Of a DNA stretch of 64,000 bases, positions 12,291 to 22,456 are shown one piece after another. This DNA is from Magnolia sinica. Its lineage: Eukaryota > Streptophyta > Magnoliopsida > Magnoliales > Magnoliaceae. The notes under the pieces were generated by a model. The model was not told the origin of the DNA, did no database searches, and worked only from the letters and a program-made list of their open reading frames with translations. The position numbers and the translations under genes were made by a program. The stretch lies in assembly GCF_029962835.1 (NCBI RefSeq), contig NC_080584.1, positions 78,644,862 to 78,708,861 on the forward strand, written 5' to 3'. Within the stretch, counting starts at the first letter, position 1; every line of letters begins with the position of its first letter.

Positions 12291-12430
12291 AAGAGGAAAA
12301 ATGCATGTGATTTCATGTTTATAGGTCTAAGAGAGTGATAGAGAGAGGAAGGAACAAAAATGAGGTAATAATAGCATACCAACTATTTTATGAGAGAGAA
12401 TAAATAATGAGGTAAGAAATGAGGGTCGTA
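11300..12430. other. A-rich CACTA interior with a (CT)n run
   Basis: Plus-strand A-rich DNA with repeated 'aaaccctagaaaa' words and a (TC)n run at about 12257-12291. On the minus strand this would be a T- and CT-rich leader upstream of the F-box fragment, so captured 5' flank of that gene is a reasonable guess. No coding frame is recognised. Confidence 0.35.
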
Positions 12431-12539
12431 TTTTCTTTTTCATTTGAAACGGAATGAAAACATTCTAAATTTTGAACAGTCTGAAGCCGTTCCTAAACTA
12501 AAACTCTCATCGTTCCTAAATAGCGATTTTGGTGTAGTG

Positions 12540-12800
12540 CTAGTCAACCACATGCAAGTATTTTATAACTATTAAAGTCCACTTGCAAGCAAAAGTGGGA
12601 GAATGTGAAGGCATCCCCGCAGCGACCAATATCTAATGAGAACTAAAAGGGATGATGGACCATTCTCTACTAGTTAGCCACCGACAAGTATTTGATAATT
12701 GCTAGTGTCCAAGTTGAAAGTGGGAGTAGGACAATGCATTAACATTCTTGCAGTGACCAGTACCTAAGAAAAATAAAAATAAAAAGTGACTAAGCAATCT
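12540..12800. repeat. Right part of the ~130-bp tandem array
   Basis: Two units, each with 'caagtattt.ataa', 'agt.cacttgcaagc..aagtgggag', 'gcagtgacca.ta.cta' and (first unit) 'attctctacta'. They complete the array broken by the CACTA insertion. Confidence 0.6.
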
Positions 12801-13099
12801 TGGGTTTCTAATGTGATAGGATCCAAGCACTACAAAAAAGACAACCTTCCCCGATGGTTTAGATTTTTCAGAGTTAGGTAGAAAACTATCATTGAAAGTT
12901 AGGTCCAATGCCAATAGTCTCACATTTTTTATCCGGTGGATTATAGTTGTCAAATCAAATGACGAAGGCTAATATAATTCCCCAATGAAAATAAGTCATT
13001 AGGGAAGGGCATACTTTTCGAAAAAAATAGAAACCCTAAATTCCCCCGTCTTCTCTCCCTCTCTCACTCTCTTGCTCTCTCATATATACAAAATGCTAG

Positions 13100-13157
<58 letters not shown>

Positions 13158-13270
13158 ACCCTAGTCCCCCTTCTCTCTCTATCTCCCTTGTCAAGTGTTG
13201 ATGTCTTTCCTCACTCTCTCTTGCTCTCATACAAAACCCTAGCCCTTTGTCGCATAGAACTCCTACTCCC

Positions 13271-13353
<83 letters not shown>

Positions 13354-13395
13354 ACCCTAGCCCTTTCCCGTTTCAACGATCTCTCTCTCACCCTA
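13100..13395. repeat. (CT)n and (CA)n microsatellites with 'aaaaccctag' words
   Basis: (CT)n at 13101-13154, (CA)n at 13277-13302 running into (CT)n at 13303-13350, each followed by 'aaaaccctagcccc/ttt'. The block is internally repeated: the 'aaaaccctag' to CT pattern recurs four times between 13020 and 13395. It resembles a plant gene leader but no gene follows in frame. Confidence 0.8.
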
Positions 13396-13612
13396 GCATT
13401 TTCCCATTTCAATGATTTCTCCTTCTCCCTCTCTCGCACTCTCACGGTCCTTATCTCCTCGACCCTCTATTGTAACTCTGCTCAGCCATCTACTATTGTT
13501 CGGCCATATCTTTGTCCATCTCCTACCACTCAACCATTTGTTACTCGTAAATCTCATATTCACAAGTATGATGTAGGGTTTTTCCCCTCTCATTATTGTT
13601 TTTTGTGATTTC

Positions 13613-13780
13613 GAATACCTAGTTAGGGATATTCATTGTCGAATCCTTAATTAGGGATTTGTATTGTTGAATCCCTAATTAGGGATATGTATTGTCGAAA
13701 CCCTAATTAGGGATATGTATTATCGAAACCCTAATTATGGATATGTATTTTTGAATCCTTGATTCGGGATTTCTATTACC
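13613..13780. repeat. 28-bp minisatellite, six units
   Basis: Exactly six consecutive 28-bp units fit between these coordinates. The consensus begins GAATCCCTAATTAGGGATAT and ends GTATTGTC. Each unit contains the palindrome CCCTAATTAGGG; the outer units are the most diverged. Confidence 0.85.
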
Positions 13781-13902
13781 TCTTCGATTTATTCTTCGGT
13801 ATTCTTATTTTCTTTTTTCTAGTTGAAGATGTATTGCATTTCAGTAGTTTGTGTTCTTTGGTTCCATTCTAGATACCATACATCTCATCAACCATCAGCC
13901 CT

Positions 13903-14085
13903 ACCGTGGTTGGATGGATCACTGTATGGTTGGATGGATGGGGTGTTTGGATGTATGGAATGGTTGGATGGATGGTTGGATGGATATATCGATGGATGGA
14001 TTATTATATGGTTGTACTATTAGATAGATGGGATTGTTCATTGGATTGTTGTATGGTTGTATGGTTGGATGGATGAAATCTTGAT
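13903..14085. repeat. Degenerate TGGATGGA/TGGTTGGA tract
   Basis: About 180 bases are made of variants of 'ggttggatggatgg' and 'tgtatggttg', with no fixed period. The open frames through it are low-complexity artefacts. Confidence 0.7.
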
Positions 14086-14429
14086 GATGGGCCATCTGAT
14101 GGTGTGCCATTTGAGGAATCAATCAATCTAAATCATCAACCAGGTATTACAACAAGAAAGTCAAGGAGAAAAATAAATGGCATGTTTGTATGGTTGCAAT
14201 AAGAAATTCCACACTGACCATCCGTTCTGATTGCTAATATTTGGGCACGCGAAGAGAAGCTTCAGGAAGATCCAAATACTAGGTGGACCATACCATATGA
14301 TTTAGTGGTGAATCATTATCTACTGTTAATACTCGGTAGTGACTATACAATGGCCTATTGTAGTTCCTTTTTCTTATTTTCCTAAGTCGCTCATCTTCTT
14401 ATGATATTACTGCTACTCTGTTTTTTTCC

Positions 14430-15330
14430 ACTTCAGCTTAGAACAACATGCTCTGGGCCTGGTGTTTAAATGCAATAGTTCCAGGATTTCTGCCAAACCT
14501 ATGCAGTTCACAAAAGTAACCCATATAGCTGGGAAAGGGCTTGATGAAGTTTGCTCATGGTATCCTATTGCTCCCCCTGGCTATGCTTCTCTTGGGTGCA
14601 TAGTATCCAGAATACATGAAGCACCGCCCATGGATTTTTTTTGTTGTCCAAGGATGGATCGTGTCACTCAAGCAAACATTTCTGAGGGTCCAATTTCCAA
14701 GTCTTCTAGTTCAAAAGGTTCACACTGCTGGAGCATCTAGAAAGTTGAAAATCAAGTCTTGCTAAAGTGTTTCGATGTTGAATTAGGTGTTCTCTTATTA
14801 CAGTTCTAGTAGTGAACTCTTGAAAGTATTTTATTGTCTGTAAGGATTCTTCATGATTCAATTTTTGCTAGTTCATAAGTACTATGTTTCTATCTCCACA
14901 TTTCTATCTGGTTATTCCTAAATTTTGTTTAGTTCTACTCTAGTCTCCTTACCAGTGCACTTAAAAGATGGATATTATAATTTTTTGTGGTGATTTACAA
15001 GTATGCACTTCTCTTGGACGATCGGATCTGAAGAAACCATCAAACCGTTTGGCATATAGTATAGGTGATTATGTGAAGCCTAAGACACGTGAAAATGTAA
15101 GTGCTGAGATGAAGTTACAATTCTTCTCTCTCGCTGTTATGGATAACTTAGGCAAATGGAATGTATCTTGATAAGATCTTCTCTTTCACTGATTATAAGC
15201 TATCTCTTTTTATTTTATTATCTATTTGGACTTTGCAGATGGCACCATTATTTAAAATGACTAATACAAATATTATTCTTGCCACTCATGGTTAACTGAA
15301 GTCAATGAATCATCTTTCTTCTTTCCATAT
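14430..15330 (+). pseudogene. VPS13-like gene fragment, three exons with introns
   Basis: First exon part (about 14436-14757): LGLVFKCN, then SAKPMQFTKVTHIAGKGLDE, WYPIAPPGYASLGC, FCCPRMD and SSSSKGSHCWSI. This closely follows the plant VPS13-like lipid-transfer protein family (At5g24740 type: SAKPVQFT..., WYPIAPPGYASLGC..., CWSIWKVENQ). A TAG at 14738-14740 replaces the Trp of SIWKVENQ. Second exon (about 15001-15152): CTSLGRSDLKKPSNRLAYSI, GDYVKPKTRENVSAEMKL. Third exon, after 'ctttgcag' at 15239: MAPLFKMTNTNIILATHG, then a stop. Introns are retained, so the fragment moved as genomic DNA. Intact VPS13 proteins exceed 3000 residues; only about 180 are here. It lies between two CACTA ends, which suggests capture. 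Confidence 0.75.
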
Positions 15331-15907
15331 AAGTTTCATCTTGAAAGTTTCTTTTTTTGAGGAAAATGTGGATGTAGTAGTACTAGTACTCTTTTTTACT
15401 GTTGTGAAACTTAACATGTTCATGTAGGAATCTTTAGAAATTAATTGTATTACTTAGTTGATGATGTCCTTGATAATAAATCTTGTAACTTAGTGCTAAT
15501 ATTTGTAGCTTTTCAAGAAATGGAATACTAAAACAATTTGATTTTATTTGTAACAAGAGGGGATTTGTACTAGTATGGGATTTCTTTAGCTATCTAGATT
15601 TTTATTTTTAAAAAAAATGAAATGGCTAAGGCTATAGTTTGTAGTCATTGTTACTTTTGGCTATGGATCTAGTTCTATTTAGCTATGAATTCACTTCGTA
15701 GCTATATATACTTTTGGCTACAAAAAGAATAGCTACGAATTTAGTTCGTAGCCATTGATAAATTTCTCTATGGATTTAGCCCATTGCCATTGCTTTAAGG
15801 GCAATGGCTATGGTACCAATGGCTACAGACCCGCTATGGATAAAACTGCGGCTATATACATATTGCTACAGATTCAATCTGTAGCCTTTTCCCATTTTCT
15901 TGTAGTG

Positions 15908-16379
15908 GTCACACTCTCCATGGGCTTGGCATCTCTTGTTTCCTCAACGGGCACTACAAGGGCACTCTTGATAAGGCTCAGGTCCTGAACTATAACTTGT
16001 TTATCTACGTATATCAAATAGAAGGCATCATTCGCCAGCATAGTGAAGATATACCCTCAAACCCCCAAAGTTACCCACAATATAGTAGCAATAATAATAT
16101 CACTAGAAGTACTAAACATGTTACACTTGAGTAAGTGATGTGTATGCATACGAGTTCTAAGCATGCTATCCCATAGCTACGTTTATCGAGCATATTATTT
16201 CTAACATAAAACTCTAAACAAGTTATTCTTAGCATATAACAATAAACATATTCTTTCTACCACACAAGTGCTAAGCATATTATTATCGATGTACAAATCT
16301 TAAACATGTTATACACTCTAAATTGTCTTGTTTAGATGCATGAATTCATGAAATGCAGTCAATCTAGAGATGCACATCT
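15908..16379. other. Non-genic DNA with degenerate 'taagcatgttat' words
   Basis: The stretch lies between the CACTA terminus and the start of homology to copy B. 16120-16320 repeats variants of 'ctaagcatattatt' about every 30-40 bases. No gene or delimited element is seen. Confidence 0.4.
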
Positions 16380-18770
16380 AGCTGAAAAGGACACCTATGG
16401 TGAACTAGCCACTTGGTAAAATACACTCAGGTACACATACACTGACTAGCCACCTAGTAAAATCCATGCAAAATGACACCCATATTAAAATGATCACATA
16501 GTAAAATATACTCTGGTACACTCATAGTGATCAGTCACCTGGTAAAATTCATACAAAAGGATACCCATAGTGGACGATAGCACGTACTGGTAACCTAAAG
16601 TCAGCTGGTAAATTACTCTAAGGTACACCCATAGTGACTTGGAAACCCATGTCTTACGCAACCCACCCGATAAAGTCCACATTCTATGAATGCATGATTA
16701 GCCCAATCATTATTAATCTAATTTAGACATAAATATTCAATGAGCAATCCAATTTGTAGGCAACAAGTTGTATAATAAATTAAATTCTTAGTCATCCCCT
16801 CGACTAATGGCCCTACCCCAAGTTGTGTCTAGTAAAAGACCCAAGAAAGGATAATAACCGGGATAGCCTCCAAGAAATGGCACCATGGCCCATGCTTCTA
16901 TTGCAATCCACCATAAGTCCTGAAGATTTCCTTGGGCAGGCCCACGAGTGCAGGTATGCTTCCAACTATTGTCAACCCAACATTACTTAATATGATGATT
17001 GATTTATCATGTTATAGCCATAAATTTACAATAAAAGAGGAAGAAGAAGAAGAAATTGATCATAATTTCCCAATTTACTGCAACCTAAAACTAATCATAG
17101 CTTAGATCACTAGCCAATAATGAATACAAAAGAAATTACTAAGTTAAAATGTCGAGAGAAAACTCGGAGGTAGATCTTCACCTCTTTCGGGTTAGGGTTC
17201 TGAGGAATCAAGCCCACCGGTGCATTTAATTTAGGGAAAACCTTATTCCTAACCTCCCAAACTTCCCAAATCTATGATTTGAGCTACCTAGTAAGGATCC
17301 TGACGGTGTTGCATTGATGCTCAACCGCCAGGCAAGGTTAAGGTGCATTGAAGACTTGTTAGGGTCTCGAAACTTGACATATGTACACAGGGAGCAAGGG
17401 GGGTTAGGACTGTAAACACAGAGAATTAGGAGAGATTTTCTCCCCATTACATGCCTAAACTTAAGGAAGTCACTAAATAAATGCATGCAAGGCTAGAGGA
17501 GGATCTCACCTAGTGAATTCGAACATTGAAGAGCTCATAAATGCAAGGAAGATGACGGGGGAAGCCCCAAGTGACTCCAGTCAATGGGTTGAGGGGAAAA
17601 TCACAAGGATTTTCCTCTAGTCCTCTCTCTCTCTCTCTCTCTAGAAATGGAAGGAAGGCTATCAGGTCGATTTTTATAGTCTCAACTGTCAAGTTAGGTA
17701 GTATACGGGTGAAACATTTAATAACTAAACATGATCTATCTGTCGAACCGATGATGGTTTCAATTGGACCATCAAGAACTAATAATTTGGTCGATCGGGC
17801 CGACCAAACACGCATTTCCAGTTCCAGGTTCTCACAAGTCGATTGAACCGACATCACCACCGGTCGAACCGACAAAAGCAAGACATTACTTGAAAAGGCT
17901 ACCTTTCTCTTTCGAGGGTCCTACAGCTAACCAACTAAGTGGTTTAAGTCAGCCTTAGGGTTTGGGTGCCATGATAATAAGATTCTGCTAGCAACCTAAG
18001 GGTCTCCAAGCACCAGAATGGAAGGGTATGCTCATGCAAGTATTTCATTTAAAAAAAAAAAAACTGATAGGCAACACCTGAGCATGAGCAATATCCAAGT
18101 ATTGGAGGGCCAAAGTGTTATAGATTCCCTGACCTTTAAGTGATTCTAAAGTTTCTAGCCAGCCGTAGATTCCAAATTTCATTTGTTTAATGGCGACTAA
18201 AAAAAAAAATCAATTGCATTATCTACATATGAGTTAATTCCATACCCCCATTTGCACAATTAATAAGTAAAAGTAAAAGCAATCGCGGCTACGGAGCAAA
18301 CGGCATTCACAATAAGGATAGGTTGGCTCGAGATGTATAAAGGATGTGTTTGTTCATGTACTTGAAAGTGGGATCATTAGATCTTAAAGTCAATGGTAGT
18401 TTAAGCTTTTACTAGGATAATGGGTAAGATGAAAGACCAGATCATTGTATGGATGCATGTACAAGCGAAGATGAAGGTCTTAAAGTTGGACCAGTAGGAT
18501 TGGGTAGTTTAAAATCGAAGTAGATGATCAAACATCTTTATATAGTGATGATAATTTATTCAACAGTTGGTATAATAAATTATCGAGTATAGGAATGTAT
18601 ATGAGGTCTTGAAGTTCGGTATAGTGTGTATGTGGTACAAGAATTGTACATGTGTGTTCATCTACATAACTTTACTCTTAAAAAATATAAAAGTTAAATT
18701 ACGCACGTTTATTCACATGGAAAAGCCCTCATGTACTTGTGACGAAAAACTTTAGGATATTACATTCAAC
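16380..18770 (-). mobile_element. Ty3/Gypsy-type LTR fossil (copy A)
   Basis: On the minus strand the junction around 18765-18830 reads 'gatttcgatgataaaattct', 'tataaaggtggttgaatgta' and 'atatcc'. This is the usual end of a Tekay/Del-like Gypsy pol ('F(E)D..ILL' then GGGGT.GAATGTAA.A.CC) running into its 3' LTR. The LTR would be about 2.4 kb, which is normal for that lineage. Almost none of the internal coding region remains. It is old and broken, and is shared with copy B, so it predates the duplication. The lower-coordinate end coincides with the edge of the duplicated block and is not independently proven. Confidence 0.5.
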
Positions 18771-18924
18771 CACCTTTATAAGAATTTTATCATCGAAATC
18801 CAATCACACCTATTAATGGATAAAGATGCTACTCTATGATTTGTCCAAGTGTCTGTTATGCTCCATGACTCATATATTTGCATGCGCACACATTTGTATT
18901 TCCACCTACATGAATTCAGGTTCT

Positions 18925-19890
18925 TACACATGTGGAATGGGTTATGGTTGTCACATGGAAGGGGTCGTGGTTGTCAACGGTAAAAAGTCAACATTGTCAA
19001 GTGTGAAGGGTTAAAGTTCTCAAGTGGAAGAGTTTATGATTGTAAAGTGTAATGGGTTGTCATTCAGAATGGCTTATCGACGCAGGGATGAACATGATGA
19101 GGATAACTACTCCGAATCCATGGAGCTTCTCTAGACTCCTCACAGAGACTTCTCGAATTCACGAAGAAAGAAAGTAGAAAATAGAATAAATTCTAATAAA
19201 TTCGAAATTGATTAATTGATGAATAAAAATGAGTTCACAACCCTTTAAATAGGGGTACTAAGCAATGGGAAAGAAATCAAAATCAAACTACAACTAAAGC
19301 TCCTAGAATCCGTGACTTACTATAAATAGTAAACTTACTATTTATAGACGGTCATGATGTCTACTAGTACGTAAGGTTTTCGGCCAAAAATAGTAAGTGT
19401 CCTATTTGGCTTCACCAAACTATTCTCCTAATTAGTCTAGGCTCTTTTCACGTTAGGCGCAACTCCTAAAGCCCAACGGATGAAGAGTTATAATCAAACT
19501 AAAACTTACTATTTATAGAAAAAACGAAATTAAAACAGGGAAACGACCGTCGATTCAGGGGTTTTTCGCAATTCCGGGTTGTGCAACCTGGCATAGCGGG
19601 GTTGGTTGGCTAAAGTGGCTCGTTCTACCCCAAAATCATATATTTTACGTCATATAACTCATTCCAGATTGCGAGATACGCCCGATCTAAGGTCTGACGG
19701 TCCGGATCACTTCTGTCGTCTACCGGGCCTTTTCTGATCCATCTTGGCCATGAAACTGTCCGTGACCCGCTCTACATCAGTTACAGTTGTCATGTGGAAC
19801 GGGTCACAATTGTCCCGTGTAACAAGTTGTCATGCGTAACAAATTGCAATTGTCAAGCGGTAATGGTTGTGGTTGTCGCGAGTCACTATT
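18925..19890. repeat. Degenerate GGTTGTCATGTGGAACGGGT satellite, interrupted
   Basis: About 25-bp variants of 'ggttgtcatgtggaacgggt' fill 18925-19077 and 19784-19890. The same array is uninterrupted in copy B (46990-47250). A ~700-bp LTR-like repeat sits in the middle here. Confidence 0.65.
19078..19779 (-). mobile_element. ~700-bp solo-LTR-like repeat, first copy
   Basis: Read on the minus strand it starts TGATGTAGAGCGGGTCAC and ends near 'TTCATCCCTGCGTCGA'. Copy B keeps the empty site ('gaatgggttacggttgtc'), and a short 4-6 bp duplication around GTTA is visible at the junctions. Size, TG start and short target duplication suggest a solo LTR, but no coding part exists to prove the class. 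A second copy lies at 22457-23158. Confidence 0.5.
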
Positions 19891-20456
19891 GGTTCAAAGT
19901 TCGCAAAAACATTTATAGTTTTGTCAATATAAATTCTGATAAAACAGGCAGGTATTTATTTTCTTCTTCTTATGTCGATATTGTAAACGGAAGGCTGATG
20001 AATAGTCATATGGAAAAGAGAACACTTTAATGGTCATTCCTTCAAAGGAAAGAATGTTGGAAAATAAAATGCAGGCTAATCATTTTCCAGAGAATAAAAC
20101 GTCGAAGAGAAGTGGAGGATCTCGTGGAGGATGCTTCGAAGAAGGATTTCAAAGAAAACAAGGCCAAAGAATGGAACCTCAAAGATTTGAATAGGGCAAA
20201 GAGTGGTAGTTGGTCTCACCAAGGAAGGTCTCTACAAAATATGAAAACTTGAAATGGGATCCTCTCAATAAACTTAGCCCAACTTATGAGTCTTTAGACA
20301 CCATTTGTGGGCCCACCATATGATATATGGCAAATTTATGTAGTCAATTGGATTCGATTCTTAATTTAAGGGCATAATCACAAGAATGAAGGATATCCAC
20401 TGCAATGATGGACCACACATTATTACCGATTGTTGTGACCCATAGAGAACTTGTAT
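19891..20456. other. Non-genic duplicated DNA (matches 47250-47805)
   Basis: The stretch is collinear with copy B, including 'gaagaaggatttcaaagaaaa' and 'cttgtattagg'. No recognised gene or element. Confidence 0.5.
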
Positions 20457-20469
20457 TAGGGTTAAATTA
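20457..20469. repeat. Left target-site duplication of the TIC55 retrocopy
   Basis: TAGGGTTAAATTA is repeated exactly at 23167-23179 after the poly(A) tail. Copy B, which lacks the insertion, has the left flank 'cttgtattagg' joined to the right flank 'ccttctattcatccacacct' near 47800-47840. Confidence 0.85.
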
Positions 20470-22455
20470 TTACTACTAGCCAATCTCTTTCTCAAAAACC
20501 CATTCTCTGCCAAACCCATTTCCATCCCTCCTCCAATCTCTCTCTCTAACACTCAAAAAATTATGGCATTATTACTACAACACCCTTCTCTAGCCAATCT
20601 CTTCCTCAAAAGCCCATTATCTGCCAAACCCATTTCCATCCCTTCTCCAATCTCTCTCTAACACTCAAACAAGGAGAAAACCACTCAATCTAATAGAGAG
20701 AAAAAGACCCAAAAGGGGGGGAGTACTGGGAAACTGCTCTGCAAATGCTCAAATCGGCATTGATGCATCTGTAGAAGTAGACGAGAATGTATTGGTGCCT
20801 GAGGAGGATGAAGAAGGTAAGGGAGGAGATGTTGTGGAATATGATTGGAGAGAGGAATGGTATCCTCTGTATTTGACAGAACAGGTCCCAGACGACTCCC
20901 CTTTGGGCCTGACCGTCTTTGACAAGCAGATAGTGCTGTATCGAGATGGGAATGGATTGCTCTGTTGCTATGAAGATGGCTGCCCGCATAGGCTAGCAAA
21001 ACTCTCGGAAGGTCAGCTGATTGATGGGAGATTGGAATGTCTAAACCATGGTTGGCAATTTGACGAGGATGGTAAATGCATAAAGATACCTCAGCTTCCC
21101 AAGGGAGCAAGAATTCCACACTCTGCTTGTGTCAGAACCTACGAGGTGAGGGACTCTCAAGGTGTTGTATGGGTGTGGATGGCTGACAAGAACAAGGCGG
21201 ATGCCAACAAGCTACCCTGGTTTGAGCACTTCGCCAGGCCTGGGTTTCAAGCTGTATCTTCCATCCATGAGCTTCCATATGATCACTCAATACTCCTCGA
21301 GAATTTAATGGACCCCGCCCATGTCCCAATCTGACATGATCGAACAGATTGGTCTGCCAAGACGGAAGATGCCCAACCATTAGCATTCGAGGTAACTGAG
21401 CGTACAAATAGGGGGTTTGCAGGATTCTGGAGTCGTGCAAAAGACCCGGTCTTGCGGAGCTTCCTACGATTCGAAGCACCATGTGTTCTTCAATACAAGG
21501 GAGAAATCGACAAGAACGGGGAGAAACAATACTTCTCATCAGTCTTCCTTTGTCAACCAACCGGTCAAGGGAAGTCCATGGTTATCATGAGGTTTGGAGC
21601 TTCGACGAGACCTTTTCTATTCAAGCTGGTTCCTAGTTGGTACTACCACCAGAACGCAAGTAAGGTTCTCGAACAAGATAAAGGATTCCTTGCATCCCAA
21701 AACGAGGTTCTAATGAAGGGGAAGGTCCCCACCAAGGGCTTGTACCTAAATCTACGGTCATCTGACACTTCGGTTGCACAGTATCGGAAGTGGATGGATA
21801 GTGTAGGGCATGGAATGCCTTACTATATTGGGCAAAACACTATCTCACTACCTAAAGACCCTGCTGTGGTTGAACACACCCCGGCAGGACTGATCGCGGG
21901 GATTTCCGCTTCCACGCCTGCCAAGGGGCGATTTGGCACCATGCATGTTCCGAAGCCCACCAACCGCTACTTCCGCCACATAGTGCATTGCAAGGGATGT
22001 AGAAATGCCGTGAAAGCATTTCGAGCTTGCAAGAACATGCTTTCCATATTGTCTGTTGCTTCTGCAGCATTGGCTGTTCTGGCGTCAGCAAGACAGTGGA
22101 AGGTCCTACTTTTGGCATTGGCGACGGTGTTCTTGGCTGGAGCATATGCGTTTGCAAGTCAAGTTTCCCTCAATACAACCAACTTCATTAGGAAGCACAG
22201 GAGATTATGAGCCAATGGTTTTATATACAAACCCATTTGGATGAGATTATTTGCCAGTGTCTTTTTGGATTTATGAGCTTGTGCAGCTCACTGATGCATT
22301 AGAATGCGAAACACTTGAATGGGGTGCATCATTTCTCACAGGAGCTGCAGTGTAAAATTACTGGATATTCTTTCTAGTATAGAAGACTACGGTTGTTCAT
22401 ATGGTTTATTCTTAAATTTTAAATGCAAAGCTTATTTGGCAAAAAAAAAAAAAAG
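20470..22455 (+). pseudogene. TIC55: Processed retrocopy of TIC55 (Rieske chloroplast protein)
   Basis: An intronless reading frame ends in an A-run at 22441-22454 and is bracketed by 13-bp target duplications. Reading from about 20648 gives the TIC55 core: YDWREEWYPLYLTEQVPDD, GLTVFDKQIVLYRDGNG, Rieske ligands CPH and CLNH (about 20981-21050), the iron motif NLMDPAHVPI..HDRT, the C-terminal CxxC (HCKGC, near 21988) and two hydrophobic segments before NTTNFIRKHRRL. TIC55 is a Rieske oxygenase of the inner envelope that hydroxylates chlorophyll breakdown products. A TGA at 21332-21334 replaces the Ser of HVPISH, inside the iron site. The transit peptide starts at ATG 20563 (MALLLQHPSLANLFLKSP) but is out of frame by a dinucleotide in the CT run at 20651-20660. 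About 90 bases of the transit region are duplicated in tandem (20478-20553, 20580-20668). Otherwise it is open, so the insertion is young. Confidence 0.9.
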
Positions 22456-22456
22456 T

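Larger units (their letters stand above)
5940..12539. mobile_element. CACTA (En/Spm) non-autonomous element carrying host gene fragments
   Basis: The right terminus on the minus strand reads CACTACACCAAAATCGCT. The left terminus TAATACACCAAAATCTCT is the same with two changes in the outer five bases. Both continue into 'ATTTAGGAAC' and arrays of 'GGNACGGTTGAAAAC'-like subterminal repeats (5940-6210 and about 12430-12539). The 3-bp target duplication CTA lies at 5937-5939 and 12540-12542, and the undisturbed site 'ttctctactagttagcc' is seen in the neighbouring array unit near 12665. No transposase frame is visible in the 6.6 kb. The interior holds FAS1-like and TIR1/AFB-like pieces on the minus strand and two LINE 3' ends. 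Confidence 0.85.
12828..15907. mobile_element. Two CACTA-type termini bracketing a VPS13 fragment
   Basis: The left end reads CACTACAAAAAAGACAACC (12828). The right end on the minus strand reads CACTACAAGAAAATGGG (15907), and its subterminal region (15640-15890) has 'ggctacgaatttagttcgta'-like palindromic repeats. They could bound one element. However, the subterminal repeats of the two ends differ and the adjacent triplets (AAG and GTC) do not match, so two different CACTA remnants are equally possible. The interior holds CT/CA microsatellites, a 28-bp minisatellite, a TGGATGGA tract and the VPS13-like exons. Confidence 0.45.

Noticed and set aside
20685-21560. Long minus-strand frames opposite the TIC55 retrocopy
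   Set aside because: They are antisense shadows of the TIC55 reading frame, with no motif of their own.
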